A stretch of 64,000 bases of DNA from Melastoma dodecandrum (lineage: Eukaryota; Streptophyta; Magnoliopsida; Myrtales; Melastomataceae), in NCBI GenBank assembly GCA_029817715.1, contig JARUPY010000606.1, positions 1,302,001-1,366,000 of the forward strand, given 5' to 3'. The number at the start of each line of letters is the position of its first letter. The first letter of the stretch is position 1. The position numbers and the translations under genes are program-made. The notes beneath the pieces were generated by a model, which saw nothing but the letters and a program-made list of their open reading frames with translations, was not told the origin of the DNA and searched no databases. Below, piece after piece: positions 1 to 11,300 of this stretch.

Positions 1-1122
1 ATGGCCACATAGCTGACGTGGTTGTTAACGTAACAACACATGAACATAACATCTATCTATCCATTTTTAAGTATTTTGGTATATAAGTAAGTTCTCATTA
101 CGAGTAGGTCTCTCTCTGTCTCCCACTTTGGAAAATTCTTTCGAGCCATATCCACGACATCTCATGATGTAAAGAAAGTTGCGATGTGGGGACAAAGAAT
201 ATAAAGAAAGTCAATCAATCCCCATTCCCTTGATGAGCACAGAAACATTAAAAAAAAAAAGCACGTTTGATGAGGAACCATCTCTTGGTCGGAAAGCATC
301 GGTACAAGCAATAATCGTTTTTACGGGCAAACCCTAATTTTTGTGGTCCCATATGTAGTTTCAAGAAAAGTGAACCACCCGGGATCAACCAATAATAGGG
401 TTTCGGTCGAGGACAACGCCATGCCGTCGTTGTTCGCCATTAGCGAATGCCAGCAGCTGTAGTTCGCTGCAGAAGCTGCGCTACTTTTCTTTTTTTTTTT
501 TTTTTTTTTTACCTGTGGTCGGTGCGCTCTTAAAATTGATAGCGTGCATGCATCCCATGATTAGAGTGAATGAGTGGATTAGTTAGTCACGTCTTTTTAT
601 GCAGACTTGTATGACTCGTACGTAGTGAATAAATCTCACGCTAAATAAAGTTTGGCGTGATGATTATGTTAACGAAAATTTTCCTAATACAGACCGATTA
701 GGGATTTAAATGTAAATCCTGACAGACTCTGTGGAGTTTAAAATGGTCAAAAAGTGCCGTCAGGAGCTTGACGATTTTGACATTGTTAGCCCAGATTGGC
801 AACTACGAAATTCCCAGTTACATTATTTTCGAAACTCCGAAAAATTCAGGGAATATAACACGCGCACATGCTTGCGATCGACCGAAACTCGTGTACGACG
901 TTGTAAGCTGTCGGTCCTTAATGATATTGGGCAACAACAATTGTCAAACAATTTATAGGATTTCATCAGTCTGGCATTCGGTAAGAAAATCCTACCACGC
1001 GTTCCGACAATTATCATTCAAATGGAAACTACACGAATAAAAACTCGGGTTCACATGCTCGATACGAATGAAGCTTCTACACGTAGGGGCTGAACATTTT
1101 TTATACAAGCTACTTATCCGAG
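1..1122. other. Intergenic, no gene seen
   Basis: No open frame here resembles a known protein. The stretch has a T homopolymer at about 488-510 and otherwise unremarkable AT-rich sequence. Short open frames near 731-1040 show no conserved motif and overlap one another in different frames. Confidence 0.6.
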
Positions 1123-2130
1123 TGTTGGCACTGTGAGTAAGAGGGGTGAATTAGTCTTTTCGCTCGAATATAACTTTCGCGACAAATTCACAGAACCCTC
1201 ACAGCGGAGGACTTAGCTTACGGATTTATAGGAGCTTAACGATAAATCACAACATAATGTTTTATAGTGGTTCGACAAATACGCCTACATCAACTTTCGG
1301 CCGCTTTCACTAATAACTTGTAAGTAATGATTACAGTGTACAAAGTTGAACCTTCTGTGGTATAAGAAAACCGTTTCTTTAACCACGGGACTGTAAGACT
1401 ATCTTAACCAATTACAAGAAACTCTCTTGCTGAGTTTGATATGAGTCTATGTCGAATCACAAGGAAATCAACCAGACTTGGCGAGCACAGAACCCTGGCT
1501 GGAAGCTTCAGCCTTCTGTGACGCTGTAGCGGGCTATCCTTTCTGTGGATCTGCAAACAGACTTGGTGATGCTTTCTCCACGTGCTTGGACGCCGTCTGG
1601 TATGCTTCTCTTTTTGTGCTTTTGATATAATCTGCAAAACAAATAAAATAATCGTCTACAGGAGGCTGCAATCCCTCACCACTTGTGCCTGCTGCAGAAA
1701 CCTTCTATTGGACCTACTGTACGCCCGCCTGGCGTTACGGACAGCTTCCCCGGCCAAGTCCTTCTGATTCACAGCCAACGACGCCTACGGCGTGGCTTCA
1801 CCAATGCACACCTACTGCAAACACACAGACAACAAAATAACCAACTACAGAAGGTTGGTGGTCCCTCACCGCTTACGCCTGCTACGGTCTCCTTCTCTTT
1901 AACTAACTCTATATGCCGACTCGTCAATCAACGAACATTCTCCCCAAGCCTTCGTGCACGCAGTCCGACGTTACGGACAAAGTTTCAGTCGATTTTCTCG
2001 AATCCGTAACCACCGACATCACCGGAGCGGCTTCACCCACGCTCAACCCGCTGTAGTCACCTCATGTGAGAACGCTCGCCTGAAGAATCCGTCATGCACA
2101 CTCACACACGTCAAAGCACCACAGTAACGT
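1123..2130 (-). mobile_element. Candidate copia-type LTR or LTR fragment
   Basis: Read on the minus strand, the block ends with a pyrimidine-rich motif (ctaattcacccctctt) followed by a TG..CAACA-like terminus at about 1123. The same arrangement closes the LTR-like block at 29525-30601. The block also carries scattered copies of an 'accttctg' motif, the core of the 44-bp tandem repeat in that second block. No target duplication or second boundary was found, so this is inferred from shared terminal structure only. Confidence 0.35.
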
Positions 2131-4140
2131 TGTATGAATTGCCCAGGCTTACCACCACTGAAATGTGACTCAGAAACGAAATGTTTTTATGTTTTTCTTT
2201 TATACAGCGGTTCTGTCCTCATGTTGTTAAGGAAAGTTATTTTTCTAAAAACGAAATACGATCAGATTCATTCCCTTTGTGCATCAAATGATTGGGAACG
2301 ATTTCCATCTGATTTTGCATCAATCTGATTATCCTATTATCAAATATTGCATTACAGAAGGTTGCGCCAGATTTAGTCAACCGCCTTTTATAGTTGGAAA
2401 GAAAAATTATTTTGTTTCCAACTTGGGAATTCTGATTATAGGCTCATGCGTTTATTCATTGAAGACTTCCATAATCAATTTCGTTTTAATTCGATGTTTT
2501 AATCCCTAGATAATGCATTATAGAAGGTTCGGCTACAATTGAGAGTCAACCTTCTATAACCGGAAATAATCAACGATTTATTCTCAAAATTAATTGATTC
2601 ATTTCAGGGATAAAATTCAGGTGAAAATTTTATTTGAAAGCGATTTCTAAATAACGTTAAGGTTAGATAGAAATTTCTAAAAATAATAAAATAATTTCCT
2701 TGATTAGGAAAAATATTTTATTTTTGACTTTCAATCATTTTCTATAAGTATTTAATATTAATTCAAATAATATTCCTAAGAATATTCCTCATTTGAATTA
2801 ATAAAATAATTAAGATAATCAATAATTAATTAACAATTAAATTATTATTAAAATATGTAATTATGAAAATATTTTCTAATCACGTCGCTTGATCTCAAAT
2901 GATCATTGGAGGGTGCAAAAAATATTTTCTTAATATTATTCCTTTACTAGCAAGCATATTATCGTTACGAGAGATTACAGTTTTTGTAAAGTCATAGTAT
3001 GTCAAACTTGTCGTGACTCATCATCAAAATCATGTATGAGAATGGGATTAATTAATTTTATCCTAAACCTGATCTGCGAAAAGAGATTTCGGGCATTATA
3101 AAAATGAAAAAGGTTGAAGATAAGGGAGACAATTGAAAGACACGGGGTGATGTGGATTTCCCCCTTTTGTTTGTGTTTACAATTCATTAGACAACATCAA
3201 TCTCAGTGTCTCCCTCGCTCTTTTTCTCTCTCGCACAACATCTTCTTTTATTGCGTCCCCCTCCCTTTGCCTTAGTTTTCAAGCAAACAATACAATCCAT
3301 CATCCATAATCTCACCGTGGAGAGAATTTATGGATCAACCCAGAATGCCCGCATACCCAGGTGTGTGTGTGTGTGTGAGTGTATGCTCCTCTCTTCATGA
3401 ACAGGGAATGTCAGAGATGTTAAATGCTGTCGTATCGATACGAACGAGTCCCTGTTGATGTCTTTCTTTCATAAAAGAAACAAGAGTACGGCAATTAAAT
3501 GCTGTGATGGAATCTCTGGTACTAATATTTGAACATTCTCTTTGTCCAATTAAAGGGAGGGACAGACAGATAGAATTGAGGATCAGGAAAAGGAAAGGAT
3601 TATTCATTATGTCCAAAGTTGAGGTTTGGTGGGGTGGGGGGTCGGTCCAATTCCCATCCTCCCTAAATTATTATTATTATTGTCAATTGTTTCTCTCGTT
3701 CACGAGGAGGGAGCCTGACCCACGTCAGCCATTTACAAAAATATTCCCCGTGCCTTCGCCCACCCTTTAAGGGCTATACGGTAAATTCACGCGGGCTGCA
3801 GAGCCCGCTTTCCGTCAACCAAAAAAAAAAAAATTATTATGCGATTTCTCTCTTGAATTTCCGGGTCAAATAGATATGAAAATAGACATGTAGCGAGAAG
3901 TGTTTTCCCACTTGGCAAAATAAAGGATTGACAAAAAAAAAAGAAAGATAGAAGGAAGAAAAAGGAGGAGGAGAAGATCTTGGACTGAGAACATATTATC
4001 AGAGAAAAATGTTTACTACAAAAATTGAGAGGAATAAAAAAAAAAGGAGAAGAAAAGGGATTGTCTGTCAATAGAAAATATGTACCAAGAAATTTTAATG
4101 GCCCGGTCCCCATCTTCATATGATCTCCTCAATCTCTCTC
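2131..4140. other. Intergenic, AT-rich, upstream of LBD gene
   Basis: No supportable gene. About 2600-2900 is strongly AT-rich. A (GT)n run lies at about 3361-3377 and an A run near 3818-3833. Two 'agaaggttcggctac'-like motifs near 2357 and 2521 echo the motif of the preceding LTR-like block. The last several hundred bases are the upstream region of the LOB-domain gene. Confidence 0.5.
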
Positions 4141-4146
4141 TCTCTC

Positions 4147-4163
4147 TATATATATATATATAA
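4147..4163 (+). promoter_or_regulatory. TATA-box region of the LBD4-like gene
   Basis: An alternating TA tract ending in TATATAAGGG lies about 240 bases upstream of the start codon at 4402 and follows a (TC)n tract. Position and sequence fit a plant TATA box. The transcription start is inferred and would leave a leader of roughly 210 bases. Confidence 0.5.
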
Positions 4164-4226
4164 GGGAGAAATCTCAATCTCAACAAGACAAAGCTAAAAC
4201 TCCATTCTCTACACCTCTCTGTTTCT

Positions 4227-4281
4227 CCTTCTTCTTCTTCTTCTTCTTCTTCTTCTTCTTCTTCTTCTTCTTCTTCTTCTT
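4227..4281 (+). repeat. (CTT)n microsatellite in LBD leader
   Basis: About 18 uninterrupted CTT units lie between the putative TATA box and the start codon, so they should be part of the 5' untranslated leader. Pyrimidine-rich leaders are common in plant genes and such repeats vary in length between individuals. Confidence 0.8.
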
Positions 4282-4401
4282 TTCATTTTCCGGTGAACAC
4301 TTCGTGATACTTGTCCAGCGTTAGCATTAGCCCCTCCTTTTCGTCCCTTTTCTGACTGGAGGGATCTTCCCGGGTAAAAGAATACTACTATACTAAGCAC
4401 G

Positions 4402-5958
4402 ATGAAGGACAGCAACAGGAAGCAAGGCGCGCCGTCCCCCTGTGCAGCCTGCAAGCTACTGAGAAGGAGGTGCGCGCAGGACTGCGTGTTCGCGCCTTAC
4501 TTCCCAGCCGAGGAGCCCCACAAGTTCGCCAACGTCCACAGGGTCTTTGGCGCGAGTAACGTCAACAAGATGTTGCAGGTTTGGTTCTGTCACCCTTCAC
4601 TCCTCAAGGAATGAGTCCTGGACGAATCTAAACAAATCCCAAGTTTTGAGAGAGTTGGGGAATAGTTTCGATCTTCCAAGGACAATGGAGTTCCATGGAA
4701 TGGTGGTATTTTCTAAATAATTTAATGGGGAGGAGTATTATTATTACTTTTTAAAGAGTTTATGGCTTCAAAAAAGCATTGGATTTGATTGGGGAAAAAG
4801 AAAGAAGAAGAAGAAGAAGGAGGAGGAGAAGAAGATTGAATTGATATTGAGTACAAAGAACACAGCACGTTCTGTTTCTCAACCCCAACACTTATATATT
4901 TCTTAATTATTATTACCACTACTGTTATCATTATTCCTAATCGAAACTGTTAAAAGCTTTATAATCCCAATGTTGACCTCCTTTTCTTGTGCAAAATCTA
5001 AAGAAGCTTTGGTTCATATTCTTAAGAAAAATAAAATAAAATGTTTGTCACACATTCAAAAAGTTAACCGAAACCTTTATTGACAGTTTGTCGTTAAGAC
5101 AAAGCAGAGACTAATTCATTTTTAGATTCGTCTTTCCCTTTTCCTTTCGGTTTTATCTTTTACTTTCCACTTTGGCTCTTATACATACATACATACATGC
5201 ATGCATACATTACTCCCTCCTTTTTCTTTTTCGGCTTTCTTCTTTATTTATTTGCCTCAAATTTTTCATGTCACTGTCGAGTTGTTTTGAATTAGTGGGG
5301 GGCGTTTATGTGGGGCCTCATGATGTTTGTTTCATCTCATGCATCAAAATGTCATCATGACCGAATTAAGAATTACATACAAATGTTTGATTTTCTCTAA
5401 ACGAGAATATATACATTTGTCTTTCAAATAGATGGGAAAGGAGAGACAATCAAATTGGGTCCCCCGGGAATAATATTAGATGGGGGACACACAATGTGAG
5501 CAGCAGCATCATCTTTACTAATATTTTCACCAGGTTATAGCTTGGGTACATGTTGTCTGGACCGGTTGGTTATTGATTCTGATGACCATGTTCGAGCTTT
5601 CATTGGGCAGGAATTGCCGGAGCACCAACGAGAGGACGCCGTGAGCAGCATGGTGTATGAGGCGAACGCGAGGATGCGCGACCCGGTTTACGGTTGCGTC
5701 GGGGCCATATCCTCCCTCCAGCAACAGATCGACCTGCTCCAGACCCAGCTCGCCCTTGCCCAGGCTGAGGTAGTACACCTGCGGGTCCGACAGAACGCAT
5801 CCTACTCCTCGCCTAACAACAACGGAGGATTTTACCCAGCTAGCCCCAGCAACAGCGGGTCTCCACCATCAAGGCTCGTCGCGCCCTCGCGGGGCAAGGC
5901 CGTTTACGATATGGACATGGTGTTTGACCATGCTAATTTGGGAGATCCGATATGGTGA
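4402..5958 (+). CDS. LBD4: LOB-domain protein, LBD4-like (class I)
   Basis: Plant-specific DNA-binding transcription factor of the LATERAL ORGAN BOUNDARIES family, acting in the nucleus. Two exons: 4402-4578 and 5611-5958, with the GT donor directly after codon 59 (Gln) and AG acceptor at 5609-5610; the product is 174 aa. Visible features: the CX2CX6CX3C zinc motif (Cys14, 17, 24, 28), the GAS block (about 42-59, FANVHRVFGASNV), and a leucine-zipper-like coiled coil (about 92-113, SSLQQQIDLLQTQLALAQ), which defines class I. The single intron after the GAS block is at the usual family position. The start is the first ATG and gives the MKxSxRKQG beginning typical of LBD3/LBD4 proteins. The symbol rests on similarity to Arabidopsis LBD4/ASL6, linked to vascular and organ-boundary development; a close paralogue cannot be excluded. 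Confidence 0.92.
5184..5210 (+). repeat. (ACAT)n microsatellite
   Basis: Short tetranucleotide repeat (acat, drifting to gcat) within the LBD intron. No function is apparent. Confidence 0.7.
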
Positions 5959-6757
5959 TTTGCCCGTGGACCTGCTTTCAAGGGCCATGCCTTATACTGG
6001 AACAAAGTCTACATCTTTTTGCTCTGCTGATTTGCTTTTCTTCTTGCCATATGGAACTGTTGGGACGTGTACACGATGATGGTAATAGGTCAGTAGTAGT
6101 AGCAGCAGCAGCAGCAGCAGCGCCGGCGCCGCCTCGAAGGTTGAGGGCAGAGCGCCCATGGTTCTAGGAAGTCGCTATTGTATGGGGAGAAGGGTGAAAG
6201 CTATTCGCCAAAAGAAAAGGCTTGTTTTGATCCTCTATACAAGAGAATGATTTGGTTTTATTTTAACTGTGTCTGAGTTGATGATCCACGACCGAATCCT
6301 ACATATGATTTATGGTCATAATCTCGGTCCTAAGTTCAGATCATATCACGCATATCAGTTTAATCTGAAAGAACAGTGACGATCCTACAATGTTAATATG
6401 CTAAGGTGACATTTAGGCATCAGGGTATTACATCCATAGGAAAGCCAATCACGGTAAAGACGGACAAAATGAGAGCAATTGGCTGATCAAACCTGCTTTG
6501 AGTATTAGTGACAGAAAATCAAGGGGTGGTCTTAGAGATGTTACCAAAGTTGAAATTCCCAGGAGATTTAATTTTCCTGTTTTTAGAGAAGTCTCTTCTC
6601 TCAATTCCTCTCTGTGGAGATAAGAGTAAAATAACATTACAAGGCCAGAAGAAAAAAGAACCAAAGACGACAATAGAGATAGAGGTACACGATTAAGGCA
6701 CAGGCGAATCCCTTTTTCTTTTCAGACAACAAATTACAAGAGAGATTCAGTTCAGTT
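5959..6757. other. Convergent intergenic region LBD4 / PSAF
   Basis: The two genes converge here, so the stretch should hold both 3' untranslated regions. An (AGT/AGC)n tract at about 6092-6122 lies in the LBD 3' region. No further gene is seen. Confidence 0.6.
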
Positions 6758-7429
6758 TCAGACGTCCTTGGCTATGAGCTCTCCATTCACGAACTCTCTG
6801 TAGGCGGCAACAGGCCAGCTGAACCCCCTGAACAGAAGCCCCGTGGCGAGCGGCACGTCAATGATGATCTCCTTCTGGGTTGGCTTCTTCTCATCCCGGA
6901 TGGCAATCAGGTAGCTCCTTCCCACCCACCCGATCCAGCCGGCAATGTACAGGAAGAGTATCCCCGGGGTGATGAACTCCCCCCAATGCCTCTGGTCGCC
7001 ACTCACGATCAGGTGTGGCAGCCCATCAGCTCCGCAAAGGAGCCCTTGCTTCCCGTAGTTATCAAACCGCCTCTTCGTCTTCTCTACAGTTGCCTTTATT
7101 GCGAGCGCGGGGGCGCTGTCGGGAGCATACAGCTTTAGCGAGGATTCGAGCTTCTTGATCTGCTGCTTCTCCCGCTTGGCGAACTGCTTCGACTCCTTGC
7201 AGGGGGTCAGGCCCGAGATATCAGCGACTGCAGGCTGAGGGGCTGACAGGAGGATGGAGGAAAGTGCAAGGGCCGCTGAGAATGCCTTGAGCGGCACGGC
7301 CTCAGGCTGCGAGGGCTTATCCTGGTTCGATGAGCATGTGATGACAGAGGACAGTTTACGCTTGGCAGCAAACTTGGGTTTGAGGATTGGTTGTGATGAG
7401 GAGAGGTTGGTGGGAATGGTGAGAGACAT
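6758..7429 (-). CDS. PSAF: Photosystem I subunit III precursor (PsaF)
   Basis: Nuclear-encoded PsaF, the thylakoid subunit that docks plastocyanin on the lumenal face of photosystem I. Single exon, 223 aa. Residues 1-69 form a bipartite targeting peptide: a Ser-rich chloroplast transit part, then a hydrophobic lumenal signal (about 48-62) ending in AVA before [11 protein letters not shown], the conserved mature N-terminus. The mature part (154 aa) has a Lys-rich helical stretch (about 78-99) used for plastocyanin binding, two Cys (mature 8 and 63), a membrane span (about 152-172) and a second hydrophobic stretch near the C-terminus. The frame stays open upstream to an ATG at 7585, but the start at 7429 gives the usual family length and a normal transit peptide. 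Identity is close to certain; the start is likely. Confidence 0.96.
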   Translation of the reverse strand: MSLTIPTNLSSSQPILKPKFAAKRKLSSVITCSSNQDKPSQPEAVPLKAFSAALALSSILLSAPQPAVADISGLTPCKESKQFAKREKQQIKKLESSLKLYAPDSAPALAIKATVEKTKRRFDNYGKQGLLCGADGLPHLIVSGDQRHWGEFITPGILFLYIAGWIGWVGRSYLIAIRDEKKPTQKEIIIDVPLATGLLFRGFSWPVAAYREFVNGELIAKDV

Positions 7430-7540
7430 TGTTGCTTGCTCTCGCTCCTTTCTTCCTCCTCGATGAGAACTGGGAGGTGGGTGTGAGATGTAAGTGGTGG
7501 AGGATTGGATACTGGTGGATGAGATGGGGAGTTTGATTTG

Positions 7541-7670
7541 GATAAGGTTGTCAGAAGGGGAGGCAGCCGAGGTGGACAGCTGCAATTGGTGGGGAGTTGT
7601 TGCGGAGTGTGATTTTCATGGCTCTGTGGGTGGGAATCCGATTTCCCTGGGTGGAAGCCGATCAGATAAG
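7541..7670 (-). promoter_or_regulatory. Two I-box cores upstream of PSAF
   Basis: GATAAG cores occur at 7541-7546 and 7665-7670, about 110 and 240 bases upstream of the PSAF start. GATAAG (I-box) elements are typical of light-regulated photosynthesis promoters. A hexamer can occur by chance, and part of this stretch may be transcribed leader. Confidence 0.35.
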
Positions 7671-8359
7671 AGAACAAAAAGCGACGTCCAAAATATAATC
7701 AAAGAAGAACATCGTTTCATCTCGAGCATGTCGTTAACTCACAAACAATCCCCAATTAGGCCCTCGTTATGTCTACATGGTTTCTCATGTTCATGGAAGA
7801 TACAGGAACCTTGCCAACCAAGAGGCTACTACTTGCCATCATTCTTAAAACCAAGAACATATAATTTCATTACAAACAGACATTGGAGTTAAATTTACAG
7901 AGGTGACCATTAACTAAGAATGATATTCGGGAGCTGATTCATCACCAGGGTTCATATTTTCATATTCATATTCAGAAAACATAAGACAGGAAGTTTTGTA
8001 GCAGCTCAGGATGAGATGACATCCTATAGGACAGACCACCGACCGATTCAATAACAAGAACCCTGGAAGAAAATAAAACACGGAAGTTATAAGAGTATGG
8101 ACCTTCCATGTTCGCTTCGCCTTAACCTCGGACTTGAAATAACAAATCGCAAAGAAAAATAGCGGCTGCCAACTTTTTGAGTCATCCGGCCATCAGAGAA
8201 ACAGGTTTCAGCACCATTTTGGATCCCATTGTCTGCATGACGATGACAGCACCTCAAGACAACCGAGTTCCATGGAGATGTTCTTTTTTTTTGTCTCTCA
8301 TGGCCGAATCCCAAGATGTGGAATTATAGTGATAAGAGCCAACGTGCCCCCTTCTGAAA

Positions 8360-11300
8360 TCATGACCGATTCTCCAGGGGGTTCCTTCTGTGCTCCCTCT
8401 CTGCTGTATGGCCATTGTCTTGTGAGTGCCTTCGATGCTCCTTCTCTGAATGGCCAGCCCGACCAGTCCTATGTCCATCATCTCCAAATTCCCGATTGTT
8501 ACCACTACCGGCATACTCATGCCGCTTCTTTCCCTCCATCTGCCGATCTACTGGGCTTCCTTTTCGTTTACGAGAATTCTGCAATGGAGAGGCATCCTCA
8601 AGCATCTCCCCTTCCTCGGCATAATGCTCACCTTCCACTCTCCTCCATGTCTGCCCCTTCTTACCAATCTGTTGTCTTGCATCTCCGTGATCTTCTGAAT
8701 CATCAATTTTGGGCCAGCTCTGCCTTTTCTCATTCTTTAGCTTCTCATCCTCGGCAGCAAGCTCAACTCCATCCTCTAATTCCCTCTCTATTAAATCATC
8801 TTCGTCCATCACATCATTTTTCTTAGTCATCTCAGCTCGTTCCTTTCTCCTCTTCTCCAAAGCCGCTTTGACCTTGCCTTTGTCGATCTTTATTGCCTCC
8901 TTTGGAGACTGGCCCAATGACCCTTCCCGAAGCTCCAAATTTCTCACAACCAGACTATTTCCTGGTTTTCGGGATGTGGTATCCAACCACTCTCCTTCCT
9001 CTGTAACATCACTTCTCTTTCCATTCCTTTCTTGGTTTTCCGGCTTATGTCTCTCTCGGACAGGCAATTGCGCTATATGCTGGCTGTCTTTAGCCTCCAC
9101 ATCAACCTTATGTTCGGTAATGACACTGTTCCCATCATGAGCACCATGATCAAAGCTTTGACTGTTATGAGGTCTTGGATGCGTTCCATTACCATCAGAA
9201 ACACCTTCTGCTGCAATACGCGAAGAGACCTGCCTCGAGGACTGTTCTTCATTTGTTGCAGGTAGTTTTGATGATCGGCTTGCCGATCCACCACCACCAC
9301 TCCCGTCAACTTCACTACCCTGAGAGGGAGGGACCCTATTCTGCTCATATAACTCCAGCATTTGATTGCTAACCTCTGTAAAGACAAGCATAAATGCCTT
9401 AACACATTATGACAATAGCAAGCTAGACAATACAATAATCAAGAAATCTGAAGTCGGCTCAACGACAGGGAAATCATTCATGACACAAGCCTTTCAGCAT
9501 ACAACATCCATCAGTAATCAAATAAATGACTATAATTTGCTCAAGTAGACATTGATGATCCATTCCCAGGGTCTCTATAAGAGACATCATGTGCCATATT
9601 GCCATTACAAGTATTAAAAAGGAGAAGACACTGACCCTCCAATTGACGAGGGATGACATCAAATTCCTGCCACCAGACCTTCTCGCCATCTGATGGAAGC
9701 TTCACTTTGAGGAACTTGGCAGCCAGGAAAATGGCGCCTGCTGCAATGTGATGAGGCTTAAATTGCAGGCAAAGTGACGTCCTCAGCCTGGAAGCCACCT
9801 CACAGGATATAAAAGCAGATGAAGATGTGGTTCTACCAAGTTGATATCTGAAATATAGGCATACTTAGCTTGATCATACCCATCATTAACGAAATTCCAA
9901 GCCACCTGGGCAAGTGCATTTTGAGCAACCCTAAACTTTTTAATTGCTTCGACAAGAGGCTTGTAGGGGTGGTGCACATTCAGGTCAAATCCCAATGTCG
10001 CAAGCACAACCCTTTCCCCCATCAAAATTAACTCCTTTTGCTGCTCATACACTTCCTGCAGCCACAAAATTCCACAAATTAAAAATAAAAAACGAAAAGA
10101 AAACAAGAATTATGTGGCACATAAAAGGAGAAAAACCGATAACAGGGACAAGATCAATGAGGAAATTACTCAAAGACAAAACATGGACATCAAGTAAGGC
10201 CACCCATGTATGTAAAACAACGGCATCTAGGGTACTTGGAGGACAATTAGAAAAAAATTTGAGGTTAAATAGGATTCGAATCAAATTTAAAAACACCTTC
10301 TGTTTAATTCTCTGAGCAGCAGCAGGATCCTTCTTATGAATTATCTCATAAGAAACAACAATAACATCCTTTAAAGGGCGGGGAGTCTCCTCAACTTTCC
10401 CAGCAAGGAACATGCAAACTGTAGCAATAGTCTGGACAACAATAAAATATGAGATCAATACATTGAGAAAAAGCATGGGGCTATCAAGCTAAGATTCAAT
10501 GTGATGGAGATAGTCGAGGGGAACAAAACACAATGACCCATTCTCAGCAAGAACATACCCGGGGACAAGGGCCATAGGATACACACTATGTTTCTATGCC
10601 TCATCCTCGCTTGAGTTGGGCACTAAATAGAGAAAATTCATGGGAGGGGCTATATTAGCTTTAAACTAGGGAGCTGTGGAAATGTATAGGACCAAATTAG
10701 TATTAAATTATCACCTAAATATACAGTAGTTGGCTATTTAGAGGAATATCTATTTAATCAGGGATGCACCGATAAATATCGGCTAAATCACAGATCACAA
10801 AGCCCCATGAATCTGGGGTGCTCAAATCAATTTTAATCATTATTTGGTTCTATACTTGAGTATATAAATGATTTCCTTGTGCTAAGGTCCCAAATGCCCC
10901 TCTGATAATTTCTACTAATAGTAGTCAGCCTTTTTTATGTCCATACATCAAATCACTCTCGCCAATTAAATGCTACATCATGCACTATGCGAGCAATCAA
11001 ACTCAAGGAAGAAGACTCCAATAAAAACACTGGGGATATTAAGCATAGATGCCTAATCTAGGGCACAAAATCACTAGCTGAAGTCATACATCCTTGGTCC
11101 TATAATGTTAAATTAGAAGCATATGATTAAAAAACAAAAATAAATGAAATACAGATACCAACAAAGCTAAAATGCAAAGAAAATAACAAAATAGCATCAG
11201 CAACTAACCCTTCTATCGTTTTTTGCCAGTGATTGTCGTAGGAAGAACCTGTGACAAAATATAATTGCTGTAGCAATTGTTACTTGTGGTCTGCAAATTA

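Noticed and set aside
4209..4454. Arg-rich minus-strand open frame
   Set aside because: The poly-Arg is only the reverse of the (CTT)n leader repeat and it overlaps LBD exon 1.
7430..7585. In-frame upstream ATG that would add 52 residues to PsaF
   Set aside because: The extension is not transit-peptide-like and makes the precursor longer than the family; the ATG at 7429 gives 223 aa, the normal length.
7207..7677. 156-codon minus-strand frame upstream of and overlapping PSAF
   Set aside because: Low-complexity Pro/Ser/His composition in a shifted frame over the PSAF transit peptide and leader.
8254..9435. Several long open frames on both strands overlapping the cyclin T last exon
   Set aside because: They are other-frame readings of a real exon with clear family similarity and a correct splice junction.
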